Source of the DNA: Phlegmacium glaucopus
Lineage: Eukaryota; Basidiomycota; Agaricomycetes; Agaricales; Cortinariaceae
Length of the DNA: 64,000 nucleotides
Direction: 5' to 3'
Assembly: GCA_015039465.1 (NCBI GenBank)
Contig: MU130348.1
Coordinates: forward strand, 176,926-240,925
A model generated the notes under the pieces. That model worked only from the letters and a program-made list of their open reading frames with translations, was not told the origin of the DNA and did not search any database. The position numbers and the translations under genes were made by a program. Each line of letters begins with the position of its first letter. The first letter of the stretch is position 1. Positions 47,095 to 59,302 of this stretch are shown piece after piece.

Positions 47095-49490
47095 CTAGGA
47101 GTCAAATCCAGATCTCGTACCGCCCGCTGTACATAGAGGATATACTAAAACGGTTATGGTTCGCCCTTGTAGCGTCAACTGAAAAAGTGGTATGGATCAG
47201 CCTTTTAACAACAAACGAAGAAAAACATACGTTATTAGCCATCACGTTGACATTATCCGTCAAACCTTCCACATCTCACCAACACTCGTGGCCCCGGCCT
47301 GACTACCCAACCGGCCCCCGTCCCGACTTCTCCAGCCACAAGTGACTCGATCAGCGAAGACACTCAAAACTCTGTCATTCCATTAACCGTCTCTTTCAAT
47401 TCCAAGATCTCTCCACGGACATTGTCTTCGTCAGATCACCACCAGAAACAGCTTTGGTCACTTCTGCGATTGAATGCACTTGATTGGTCAAATTCATGGC
47501 CATGAGGTTGATGTTATCAGTAAGGACCTATAAAATGTCATCCACCCAAGATGATATGAGGAAAAAGAGAACCGGAAACCACCAACCTTCCACATTCCCT
47601 GAACGTCAGGTAAAAATGCCTGTCCACCCAAGATACCTTCCCTTCTAAATTCCAAACTGACTTGAGTGACCTTCGTTAGCCAATGTGTGCAACTGAGCGG
47701 CCATGGAGTTGACGGTCGTCTTCAAGTCAAGAATCTCTTCTTGAACATCAACATTGACGAAGGCCACCTAAGGCAAGAGCTTTCGTAACCTCTGAGATGG
47801 ATAGTACTTGATCGGCCAAATTCGAAGCCATTTTCTGTCAAAGATCGTCATAAAATGAGAATGAAAAGATGGAATGAAGCGACATACCCTGACGTTCCTG
47901 GTTAAATCAGCCCAGGTTCCCTGCACACCTTCGACTCTTGCTTGACCTCCCAATATACCTGCGTCCCGACTTCCAAAACTACTCTCGTCACTTCAGAAGC
48001 AAATGCTGACAACTGGTCCACCATGGAATTGACGGTTCCTACAAAGCTTGATAGTTGGAATAGTCCATAATCTAGTCGACAAGAAAGATACCTTTCAACG
48101 TTGACATTTCACCCCTCGTCGGATATCTCGATATTCTGGGTCAAATCACCCCTAGCGACGGCGGTCGTAACAACTTCGATTGACTGTACTTGATCTGTAA
48201 CAGAGGAACACATTCAATTGACCTATAGAAAGAAAGGTTCTCATCAAGACTGTCATGCAAAACACAAACACGTACGTTCTGGGCCAAATTCAACCACACG
48301 CCTTCCACGTCCGGTATATGAAAGCGACTTGAGTGACTTCCGCCGCCGACGCTCGTAATCTGACAAAACAATCAGTCCATGTCCAGAGAAAGTATGACCA
48401 GAGCGAGCTAACCACCATTCCATTGATAGTATTCTTGAGATCTAGAATTTCACCTAGAGCACCCACTTCAATTTGTTTACTGAGATATCCCAGTGCGACT
48501 GCCTTGGTCACATTCACTATAGATCATACCTAGTGAGCAATAAAACCGTTAGTGGAGAGTATAGATGTATAACGAGTAAGTTGCGAACCTTGAGATGTGT
48601 TGCTGCCAATTGTTGACTACTCCTCTCAATTCTCGACCTGTGCCCTCGATGTCGAAAACAAGAGCTTGTCTGCCAAGGTTTCTGTTCAGTGTGATAAGCC
48701 TGAATCCTGATGTCACTTGATCGATCGATGCATACCCTTCAGTTCTGACTTCTTCAGATACACGAGTCCTTTGAAAATTGTCCTTCTAGGAATGGTTCAG
48801 GACATGGATGAATGAAAACAATAACGAATATACCATGGTATTGATGAAGTCCTTGAGTTGAACCATGACGACACCCTGAACGGGGACCGTAAACTTTTGA
48901 ATAAGAACACCTCGTGCAACAGCGTTGCGGACGCGAGCGACATCTTGGACCTGAGTGTTTAGTAGTTTAAGCTCGAGTTGGACTGATATAAGCATATGCG
49001 GGGAGCATGAGGGGGACTGATCCTTCCGCAGGTGGCCCGTGGGACAATAAGGATGGGTTGTTGGAGGAGCTGAATTGTGACCAATGAAAACAATAACGAA
49101 TATACCATGGTATTGATGACGTCCTTGAGTTGAACCATGACCACACCTTGAACGGGGCCGTAATATTTTGAATGAGAACGCCTCGTGCAACAGCGTTGCG
49201 GACGCGAGCGACATCTTGGACTTGAGCGTTTAAAAGTTTAAGTTCGAGTTGGACTGATATAAGCGTATGCGGGGAGCATGTGGGGACTGATCCTCGCCCA
49301 TGGGACAATGAGGATGGGCTGTTGGAGGAGCTGAATTGTGACCAGGACCGTTGGCGATGGGTGTATGATGGGCAGCTGTGGCAGAATAATCTTTCAAATT
49401 TCCGTAAGTGCGAGAGAATATATTGGAAGGATTGCAGACCGTCAAGTTCTTCACAGGTCATGTGATCGCCTGGTTCCATTTCGAATAGTT
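47095..49490 (-). pseudogene. Class III histidine kinase HAMP-array fragment, copy 4
   Basis: The leader MEPGDHMTCEELDGLQS begins at about 49479. It is followed by ISVQLELKLLNAQVQDVARV with RNAVARGVLIQ and VQLKD. This exon pair is present twice in tandem (period 272 bp). Further down lie KSKVYDQ-type remnants, [16 protein letters not shown] (about 48310-48260), GGQARVEGVQGTWADLTRN (about 47945-47890) and later repeats to VNVMANN. The end LTLQGRTITVLVYPLC runs to the shared tail, with TAG at 47097-47095. A missing base at about 47957 (ATATACCTGCG) shifts the frame. Confidence 0.8.
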
Positions 49491-51220
49491 ATTGTGCTTG
49501 GTCTTTGATCCCACTGCTAGTACTGAATCACTCCGTCGTTGGTGCTGTCCAAAGATACCTGGCAAACTGGCCACACGACCAACTTATGTTTTCAACCTCT
49601 TTCGCCCCTTAGATTAATCATAGGCTTATTCAGGCCTGGAATTCCTTGCAGTCATGACCTTGGACGATTTGCAGAATAAACCGAAAATGCAGAGGAAAGT
49701 CGAGTCTTACGGCGAATGGAGGTGAACGTTGGCTGCGAAGAATAAAAGCGTAGCTTGCCAGTGACGCAGGTGCAAAGGTACTAAATCTAATATCTCCTCA
49801 CCGCCCTCTATCATCTCACCGCTGAAAACGACCCTCTCCCATACAAAAAGGATGTTACAAGTACTACACGCCAGCTAAACTCTCCTACCACACTCAGACC
49901 ATTCTTCAGCTCATACCTGCAAGACGATTGTGCACTACATATACCCAGAAGATCGAAAACAAAAGGTTCGTTCAAATGCACATTGGCACATATGCTTACT
50001 GTGTTTAATCGTAGACCCAGGTGTGTGATTTTTGCACAAAACAAGACAGCCATATGAGCTTAGTAGATATTTTCTTGAGATTCTTCTTCGAATACTCAAT
50101 TGAGTCAATACATTGTCTTCGGTATTTTCCCTTTATTCTTTTACGCTCTCCTATCGTATACCAAGTCGTAAAAGGCCTTCTAAAGTTGTTCGAGCTTAGG
50201 GAAGGGTTAGTCCAGCTCACAGGAACAATCAATAACAACCTTACATCGTCGTCTGCAGCATCTATTCAGCATTGTTCATCTTCCCATATTGATGGGGTCG
50301 AGATGGTAGCGCTGATCAGGTGTTAATCATCAAAAAGGTGATGTTTCAAACGTATCCTAGATTCGACGTTGTTCGAATCCATTGAATAGCGGTGAGCTGA
50401 TGTCGAAATGAAAATAAAACGAGTCAATAACTCACCTTTCTTCTAGATCCAATGAAATAACCGTGTCGACGGTGTCATCATCTGTGCCACTATATCAACA
50501 ACAGGAGTAGGCCTCTTTCATCACATCCAAAGCTTCATCAAGATGGAGTCGAGATGATAGTGTTAATCAGGTGTTAATCGCCAGAAAAGCGATATTTAAA
50601 ACCTACCGTAGATTCGACGTTGTTCGAATCCATTGAATAGAGGTGAGCTGATGTCTAAAATAAAATAAAACGAGCCAATACCTCACCTTTCGTGTACTAG
50701 ATCTAATGAAACCAACCTTGTCGTCATCTGTGCTCCTATATCAACAACGGTATTAGGCCCCTTCATCACATCCAAAGGTTCACCAAGGTACAGTATGGGC
50801 ATTGCTCCTCCAACAGCGTCAACGAACGATTTAGGTTCCGTTCGTTGAATCTGTCGTTTTTATGATTCGAGTTGTAACTAGGCGTTGAAATCTAACGGAG
50901 GTGCGTTCATGTCAAAAGCTGGAAGCCAGTAGCTCACTTGCCGTCAGAGTATCTTATGGTAATCACTATGATCATCTTTTTGGTCACGGGTTTCAATGAT
51001 GGGTGCTGGTCTGAGGCCAGGTTTACCTTGGAAAACTCGGTTACCCAAAATAAGACAAGTTGCATAAAAACCATCTTCTCCTCAAACTAGTTAGCATGTA
51101 TACATGGCGATGTGATTCTACCTGATCAAAAATGGGATTATGATTATGACAGCGACAGTTTGTTAAGATCATCAAGAACTTCAAGCTTTTATCTCAGTCA
51201 CTGTATTAGATCTAGATGCT
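49491..51220. repeat. Array spacer upstream of 7TM copy 4
   Basis: Counterpart of 18569-20260. It includes the FELREGLVQLTGTINNN frame (about 50190-50250) and two ~230-bp blocks with the - strand mini-exon near 50430-50470 and 50690-50730. Confidence 0.5.
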
Positions 51221-51281
51221 AGACTCTTATATAACTTGAAGGGTCAGAGATGCGATAGGTCATTGCAACAGACACGAAGTC

Positions 51282-52517
51282 ATGAAGCTAACCATTGGGG
51301 ACTTTGACATCATTGGGTTATGTCTCCAAGGCTTTCTTTACGGTAAGATATTTTCTACAACTTTCACGGCAGCTGCTAAAGAAGCATAATATTAACCTGT
51401 CCCAGGAGTATATTCTGGCATATTCGCCATATATTTACAAGACCACTGGACAGCGAACAAAGGCACCGACAAGAGAAATGTCATTTTATATGCTCTGTGT
51501 GCTCTATATATGCTCTCTGTTGTCAACGTTGTGGTTGATGTAACAGATCCCATTGTTTCAGTTAGTACCAATTTCACCGGTAACAATAAGCATCTTTTTT
51601 ACTCTTTCTGTTTTGCAGAATCCAACGGTATCCCTCCACATGGCTTTTATTGAAGGGGCAGCATCAGGTTGCTGCGATTTTATAGCCCAATCTATCCTAG
51701 TATGTATAAACTACTTATCCCCAACATTTATTCTATTCATGGAAATCTTAAAGATATACCGTTGCTGGATTGTGTGGGGTTGCGATATCTGTGTCGTGAT
51801 CCTTCCTTCCATCTTGGCATTTGCATTCTTAGGTCGGTCAACCTATCTTATTTGACTGGCCAATTTCAATTCATTGTCTCTAGCTATGTGGCTAGCGGGT
51901 ACCGGCGCAGAGTATATTCTCTCAGACCAACTTGTGGTCCCTGACTGGGGGGGTTGGCTTACTGTGGCAAGTGTCGCCATGTCCATGACTGTGAATGCTC
52001 TGGTGACAGGCTTGATCGTGTGGAAGATCTTCAATGTGTACCGTGAAGTCAAATCCGCGGAGTCGGACGACCAAACTTTGCGCGTCACTGGCGGGAGCAA
52101 AATTCTGACTGTCATATTCGTGCTAATTGAATCTGGCATGATGTTGTTTGCAATTCAATTGGCTCGACTCGTGTTTATTGTTGTTCCAGAGACGGACACT
52201 ACCGATGACGCTTATGAGATCATCGTTGTTATCCACCAAATGCTCAATGTGATTACAACATAAGTCACTGCTACTTCTCATTTTACTAATTACATGAGTC
52301 TGTCTAGGGCATAACACCTACAATAATCCTGGTGCGGATCTCAATGGGATTGTCGTTCTACGACAGGGAATCCATGATAGAATCTAGCGTCGGGAGTTTG
52401 CACTTTGCGGATAACAATCCAAATGCAAATCCAGAAACGGGAGATGTCGATATAGGGAATAGAGACGATGATATTGGCGTTCAACTAAGCGACGATATCC
52501 AGATAGTAGATAGATGA
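51282..52517 (+). CDS. 7TM receptor-like membrane protein, copy 4, 316 residues
   Basis: Exons 51282-51342, 51406-51560, 51619-51699, 51754-51832, 51884-52248 and 52308-52517 total 951 nt in phase. Segments: MKLTIGDFDIIGLCLQG (TM1 start), YALCALYMLSVVNVVVDV, CCDFIAQSIL, IYRCWIVWGCDICVVI, WLTVASVAMSMTVNALVTG, VIFVLIESGMMLFAIQLARL, ITPTIILVRISMGLSF, and the acidic tail DIGNRDDDIGVQLSDD. Loops predicted outside: GTGAEYILSDQLVVPDWGG and ETDTTDDAYEIIVVIHQ. A TAA that appears after VITT is inside the last intron (TTACTAAT branch-like site, TCTAG acceptor) and does not end the protein. The intron 4 donor is GTCGGT where the other copies have GTCAGT. Confidence 0.85.
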
Positions 52518-53105
52518 TCATATAGAACATAGATCATGTTGTGATATGGAAAATAGTCATCGTTGTCGAAAACGTTCATTATCAAACGCATCTCATTCTG
52601 CTCAACTTCCTGTAGAGCCAGCTCGTGCTGTCCTGTTCTTGACTCAAGTACCGTCTTTCTTTCATTCTGAATAGACCCATGAAATTGGTACTATCATGGT
52701 AATAAAATATGGAATGATTAACCCCTTGGACTCGGTTCTTGATTTCCTCCACCAAATTTCCGTCGTTGGTCGCTGGTTACTGGTTACTGGCCCTGTCCAA
52801 CAGCAAATTGGCCACCACCACTAACAACCTCATTCTAGATCGATCATGATTAAGTCCCGCTGGCACTGGGTCGCTCCAATGTAGGGTTCACACGGAGGAG
52901 CCGGGAGCAGAGAGTGGGGAGACAACGATTCTGTGATAACATACCTCTGAGTACTTATCCCAAATCATCTCTTGCAGACTTCCTTAACAGTGGTGTATAT
53001 TTAACTATCCAGTATCATAATCCTGCATTCAGTCCACCATAACGAATGGGGACGAGACTAGTGATTCGCAACCAACCTATCGAGGACTGTGGGTAGTATC
53101 CTGGT
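52518..53105. repeat. Array spacer after 7TM copy 4
   Basis: Counterpart of 35251-35836 and 46503-47094, slightly shortened around 52795-52850. No gene is seen. Confidence 0.45.
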
Positions 53106-55225
53106 CTAGGAGTCAAATCCGGATCTCGTACCGCCAGCTGTACATAGATGATATACTAAAACGGCTATGGTTTGCCCTTGTAGTGTCAACTGAAAATAAT
53201 ATAAACCAGCCTTTTAACAACAAACGAGAAGGAAAACATACGTTGTTAGCCATCATGTTGACATTATCCGTCAAACCCTTCCACGTCCCACCAACGTTCG
53301 TGGTCCTGGCCTGACTACCCAACCGACTTCCGTCCTGACTTCTCTAGCCACGAGTGACTCGATCAGCGAAGCCACTCAAAATTCTGTCATTCCATTGAGT
53401 GTCTCTTTCAATTCCAAGATCTCTCCACGGACATCTTCGTCAAATCACCACCAGCAATGGCTTTGGTCACTTCTGTGATTGAACGCACTTGATTGGTCAA
53501 ATTCATGGCCATTAAGTTGAGGTTGTCAGTAACGACCTGGAAAAAGAGAACTGGAAATCACCAACCTTCCACATTCCTTGAACGTCAGGTACAAACGCCT
53601 GTCCACCCAAGATACCTTCCCTTCTAACTTCCAAACTGACTTGAGTGACTTCGTTAACGAATGTGCCTAACTGAGCGGCCATGGAGTTGACGGTCGTCTT
53701 CAAGTCAAGAATCTCTTCTTGAACATCAACATTGACGAAGGCCACCTAAGGCAAGAGCTTTCGTAACCTCTGAGATGGATAGCACTTGATCGGCCAAATT
53801 CAAAGTGATTTTCTGTCGAAGATTGTCATAAAATGAGAATGAAAAGATGGAATGGAGCGACATACGCTGACGTTCCTGGGCAAATCACGCCTTTGACTGT
53901 TGCTTGACCTCCCAATATACCTGCGTCCCGACTTCCAATGCTACCCTCGTCACTTCAAAGCAAATGCTGACAACTGGTCCACCATGGAATTGACGGTTCC
54001 TACAAAGCATGATAGCTGGAATAGTCCATAATCCAGTCAAGAAGAAAAAAAATACCGTTCAATGTTGACATTTCACCGTCGACGGATATCTCGACCTTCT
54101 GGGTCAAATCACCCTTAGCAATGGCGGTTGTGACAACTTCAATTGACCGTACTTGATCCGTAAGCGAGGAAGACATTCCATTGACCCTATCGAAATACAG
54201 GTTTTCATCAAGAGCGTCGTGCAAAACAGAAACACATACGTTCCGAACCAAATTCAACCTCACTCCTTCCATGTCTGGTACATGTGCTTGACCTCCTACT
54301 TTGCCTTGACTTCCGAGTTGTAATGTGACTCGAGTGACTTCTGCCGCCAGCGCTTGTAATCTGATAAAAAAATCAGTCCGCGTCCAGAGAAAACATGACC
54401 ACAGCGAACCTTGCCACCATTCCATTCACAGTATCCTTGAGATCTAGAATTTCACCGCGAGCATCCATTGAGATTTTCCAGTGCAATTACCTTGGTCACT
54501 TTCGCTATAGATCGTACCTAGTGAGCAATAAAACTGTTAGTGGAGAGTATAGATGTATAACGAGTAAGTTGCAAACTTGAGATGTTAAATTTGGTGCCAA
54601 TTTGTTGACTACTGCTGTCAATTCTCGCCATGTTCCCTCGAGGTCGAGAATGAGAGCTTGTTCGCCAAGGTTTCTGTTCAGTGTGATAAGCCAGATGTCG
54701 CTTGGTCGATCGATGGGTACCCTCCAGTTTCAACTTCTTGAGATACACGAGTGACTTCCTTTGCAGATTATCCTAAATTGTCCATTTAGAAATGATTTAG
54801 GACAAGGATAAATGGGAATATACCAAGTTGAACCATGACACCTGGACGGGGACCCTAATTTTTTTTGACTAAGATCGTCTCGTGCAATAGCATTGCAGAC
54901 GCGAGCGACACCCTAAGTGTTTAGTAGTTTAAGCTCAATTTGGACTGATATAAGCGTATGCGTGGAGCATGAGGGGGACTGATCCTTTCGCAGGTGGCCC
55001 GTGGGACAATGAGGATGGGCTGTTGGAGGAGCTGAATTGTGACCAGGATCGTTAGCGATGGGAGTATGATGGGCAGCTGCGGCAGCGTGAACCTGGTAAT
55101 CTTTAAAGCGCGAGAGAATATATTGGAAAGGATCGATGGACGATTGCAGACCATCGGCTCACCGGTCATGTAATCGCCTGACTCGTCAAATTGAGGTACT
55201 TGTGATCCTACCTCTGCTGAGTTTG
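53106..55225 (-). pseudogene. Class III histidine kinase HAMP-array fragment, copy 5
   Basis: Leftward: GGEQALILDLEGTWREL region (about 54665-54610), VGGQAHVPDMEGVRLNLV (about 54295-54245), SLTDQVRSIEVVTTAIAKG (about 54165-54110), NVDVQEEILDLKTTVNSMA with GILGGQAFVPDVQGMW (about 53740-53565), then RTTNVGGTWKGLTDNVNMM (about 53310-53255). It ends LTLQGQTIAVLVYHLC plus the shared tail, TAG at 53108-53106. The repeat at about 53890-53960 has a one-base loss and lacks the GTWADL core, so it is not a functional frame. It is the best-preserved copy in its 3' half. Confidence 0.82.
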
Positions 55226-58020
55226 AAATACAATTACCTTGGCAGTGCAAAGTCCGATCCAAGGACTATTCAGAAGCCGCACGAATAGATGCGCTGTCGT
55301 CTCTCTAACTCACTTGTCGTCTACTAGATCTAATGCCACTGTGCCATCCTCTCAGCTGCTGTATTATTATCAATGTATCGACCATGATCATCCTTTTGGT
55401 GACAGATTTCATGCAGATAAGTTTCAACACTTGATCTGACGGAACTCGGATCTGCCGTGCTGAAGACAACGGCCCACTGAAACCAGTCAAATATTGAATC
55501 ATTGAGGCCCTTGGTCCTTGATCCCACTGCTAGTCCTGAATCTCTGTCGTTGGTCACTGGTCAGTGCAGTGAGCTACTGTCCGAAAATATCTCTGCCAAT
55601 TTGGCCACCACCACCAACTTATCCCCCAACCTTCATTCATCCCTCAGATTAACCATAGGTTTATTCAGGCCTGGGCTTCATTACAGGTGCGACCTTGGAC
55701 AACCTACTGGATAAACCGAAAATACTGAGGAAAGCCGGTTCTTATGGCGAATGGAGGTGACGAGGGCTGCGAAGAATAAGAAGGTAGCGGGAGATTTAAC
55801 TTATTATCTCCTCCTCAATCATCTCACCGCTGAAAACGACCCTCTCCCGTACAAATCGGATGGTACAGGGACTACACGCCAGCTAAACTCTCTTATTACG
55901 TTCAGCTCATACCTGTAAGATGATGGAGCGCTACATATACAATATACCCAGAAAAATCGAACACAAAAGGTTAGTTCAAAACGCACATTAGCATATATAC
56001 ATAAACCTTACTCTGTTCAATCATAGACCGCTCGCACGATTTTTGCACATAACAAGACAGTCATATGAGCTTGGTAAATATTGTCCTCAGATTTCCTTCT
56101 TCGAATGCTCAATTCGTTGTTTTCAGCGTCTTCTCTTCCATTCGCTTTATTTTTTACGCTCCATGATCATATACCATGTCGTTAAAGGCTATATAAATGG
56201 AGAACAACCTTATCTCGTGCATCTATTCAGCCTAGTTCATCTCCCCAATTGATGAGGTTGAGATGAATAGCGTTGATCAGGTTTTAATCATCGGAAGAGC
56301 GATATTTCAAGGCTATCATAAATTCTTGAAAACATTGTTCGAATCCATTGAATCAAGGTGAGCTGATGTCGAAAAGAAAAGAAAACGGGTCAATAACTCA
56401 CCTTTCATCTACTAGATCCAATAGAACAACCGTGTCATCATCTATGCTACATTATCAACAACAGGATTAGGCCTTTTTCATCGCATCATAATAGTCATCA
56501 AGTATGGCATAGGCGTTACTTTTCCAACAACATCAACGAACAATTTAGTTTCTGTTTGTTGGGTCTGTCGTTTTTGTGATTCTAGTTGTAACCGGGCGTT
56601 CGAATCTAACAGGGATGAGTTTATGTCAAAAACAGGTAGCCAATAGCTTTACTAGCTCGCTGTCAGAGCATCCGATAATCACGTATGATCATCTTTTTTT
56701 GTGACAGATTTCAATGATGGAAGCTAGTCTGAGGCCAGGCTTACCTTGGAAAACTCGGTTACCCAAAATAAGAAACGCACTTAGCACATATACAACAACT
56801 TACTACGTTTAATCGCAGACCCAGTGTGTGTGTGATTTTTTCACATAACAAGGACAGCCATATGAGCTTAGTAGATATTGTCTTCAGATTTCTTCTTCAA
56901 ATACTCAATTGAGTCAATACAACGTCTTCGGTATTTTCCCTTTATTCTTTTACGCTCCCTTGAAGTCGTAAAAGGCCTTCTAAAGATGTTCGAGCTTAGG
57001 GAAGGGTCAGTCCAGCTCAAAGCAACAATCGATAACAACCTTATCTCGTCGTCTGCAGCATCTATTCAGCATTGTTCATCTTCCCATATTGATGGGGTCG
57101 AGATGGTAGCGTTGATCAGGTGTTAATCATCAGAAAAGTGGTGTTTCAGCCGTATCCTAGACTCGACACTGTTCGAATCCATTGAATAGAGGTGACCTGA
57201 TGTCGAAACGAAAGGGAAACAAGTCAATAATTCACCTTTCGTCTACTAGATCCAATGAAACAACCGTGTCGACGGTGTCGTCATCTGTGCCACTATATCA
57301 ACAACAGATTAGGCCTCTTTCATCGCATCCAAAGCTTCATCAAGATATCAAGATGGAGTCGGGATGATGGTGTTAATCAGGTGTTAATCGTCAGCAAAGC
57401 GATATTTAAAACCTACCATAGATTCGACATTGTCCGAATCCATTGAATAGAGGTGAGTTGATGTCGAAAATAAAAGAAAACGAGTCAATAACTCACCTTT
57501 CGTCTACTAGATCCAATGAAACAACCTTGTCGTCATCTGTGCTACTACATCAACAACGGGGTTAGGCCTCCTTCATCACATCCAAAGGTTCATCAATGGG
57601 CGTTACCCCTCCAACAGCGTCAACAAACGATTTAGATTCCGTTCGTTGAATCTGTCGCTTTTATGATTCGAGTTGTAACTCGGTGTTCGAATCTAACAGA
57701 GGTGAGTTTATATCAAAAGCTGGAAGCCAGTAGCTCACTTGCCGTCAGAGTATCTCATGGTAATCACTATGATCATCTTTTTGGTGACAGGCTTCAATGA
57801 TGGAAGCTGGTCTGAGGCCAGGTTTACCTTGGAAAACTCGGAGTCGGTTGCCCAAAATAAGACAAGTTGCATAACCATCCCCTCCTCAAACTAGTTAGCA
57901 TGTATACATGGCGATGCGATTCTATCTGATCAAAAATCGGATTATTATGACAGCGACAGTTTGTTAAGATCGTGATGAACTTCAAGCTTTTATCTCAGTC
58001 ACTGTATTAGATCTAGATGC
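55226..58020. repeat. Array spacer upstream of 7TM copy 5, with internal duplication
   Basis: Longer than in other units because the segment beginning TTAGCA(C/T)ATATACA occurs twice, at about 55987 and 56778. The second copy includes the FELREGSVQLKATIDNN frame (about 56990-57050). Mini-exon words appear near 55318, 56400, 57240 and 57500. No complete gene was found. Confidence 0.5.
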
Positions 58021-58079
58021 TAGACTCTTAGTATATAAGGGTCAGAGATGCAATAGGTCATTGCAACAGACACGAAGTC

Positions 58080-59302
58080 ATGAAGCTAAATCTTGGCTTC
58101 ATTGGAGTATGTCTCGAAGGCTTTCTTTATGGTAAGATATTTTCTACAACTTTCACGGCACCTGCTAAAGAAGTATAATATTAATCTGTCCCAGGAGTAT
58201 ATTCTGGCATATTCGCCATATATTTACAAGACCACTGGACATCGAACAAAGGCACCGACAAGAGAAATGTCATTTTCTATGCTCTGTGTGCTCTATATAT
58301 GCTCTCTGTTGTCAACGTTGCGGTTGATGTAACAAATTTGATGGTTTCAGTTAGTACCAATTTCATCGGTAACAATAACCATCTTTTTTAGTCTTTCTGT
58401 TTTGCAGAATCCAACGGTATTCCTCCACACAGCCTTTATTGAAGGGATAGCATCAGGTTGCTGCGATTTCATAGCCCAATCTATCCTAGTATGTATAAAC
58501 TACTATTATCCCCAACATTTATTTTATTCATGGAAATCTTAAAGATCTACCGTTGCTGGATTGTGTGGGGTTGCCATATCCGTGTCGTGATCCTTCCTTC
58601 AATCTTAGCATTTGTATTCTTAGGTCAGTCAACCTATCTTATTTGACTGGCTAATTTAAACTCATTGTCTCTAGCTATGTGGCTAGCGGGTAGCGGCTCC
58701 CTGTACATTGTAGAAGACCAAATTGTGGACCCTGACTGGGGGACTTGGCTCGCTGTGGCAAGTCTCGCCATGTCCATGACCGTGCATGCTCTGGTGACAG
58801 GCTTGATCGTGTGGAAGATCTTCAATGTGTACCGTCAAGTTAAATCCGCGGAGTCGGATGACCAAATTTTGCGTGTCACTGGCGGGAGCAAGATTCTGAC
58901 TGTCATATTCGTGCTAATTGAGTCTGGCATGATGTTGTTTGCAATCCAATTGGTTCGGCTCGTGTTGCTCGTTGTGCCGACAGACACTATTGAAGCTTAT
59001 GATGTCATCGTTCGTACCCACCAAGTGCTCAATGTGCTTACAACATCAGTCATTGCTACTTCTTATTTTACTGATAACATGAGTCTGTCTAGGGAATAAC
59101 ACCCACAATCATCTTGGTGCGGGTCTCCATGGGATTGTCGTTCCACGACCAGGAGTCCATGATAGAATCCAGCGTCGGGAGTTTGCGCTTTGCGACTAAC
59201 AATCCAAATCCAGTTCCGGAAATGGGAGATGTCGATATTGTGAATAGAGACGATGATATTGGTATTCGAATAAGTGACGAAATCCAGATGGTAGATAGAT
59301 GA
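58080..59302 (+). CDS. 7TM receptor-like membrane protein, copy 5, 311 residues
   Basis: Exons 58080-58131, 58195-58349, 58408-58488, 58545-58623, 58675-59033 and 59093-59302 total 936 nt in phase. Compared with copies 3 and 4, exon 1 is nine bases shorter (MKLNLGFIGVCLEGFLYG), still in frame. Segments: YALCALYMLSVVNVAVDV, CCDFIAQSIL, VVILPSILAFVFL, WLAVASLAMSMTVHALVTG, VIFVLIESGMMLFAIQLVRL, ITPTIILVRVSMGLSF, and the tail VNRDDDIGIRISDE. Loops predicted outside: GSGSLYIVEDQIVDPDWGT and PTDTIEAYDVIVRTHQ. The cytoplasmic segment FNVYRQVKSAESDDQILRV between TM5 and TM6 is almost unchanged among copies. A TATATAAGG box lies about 45 bp upstream. Confidence 0.86.

Noticed and set aside
52258..52263. 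TAA in 7TM copy 4 taken as a nonsense mutation
   Set aside because: It lies within the last intron (GTGATT donor, TTACTAAT branch-like word, TCTAG acceptor); the exon phases agree without it.
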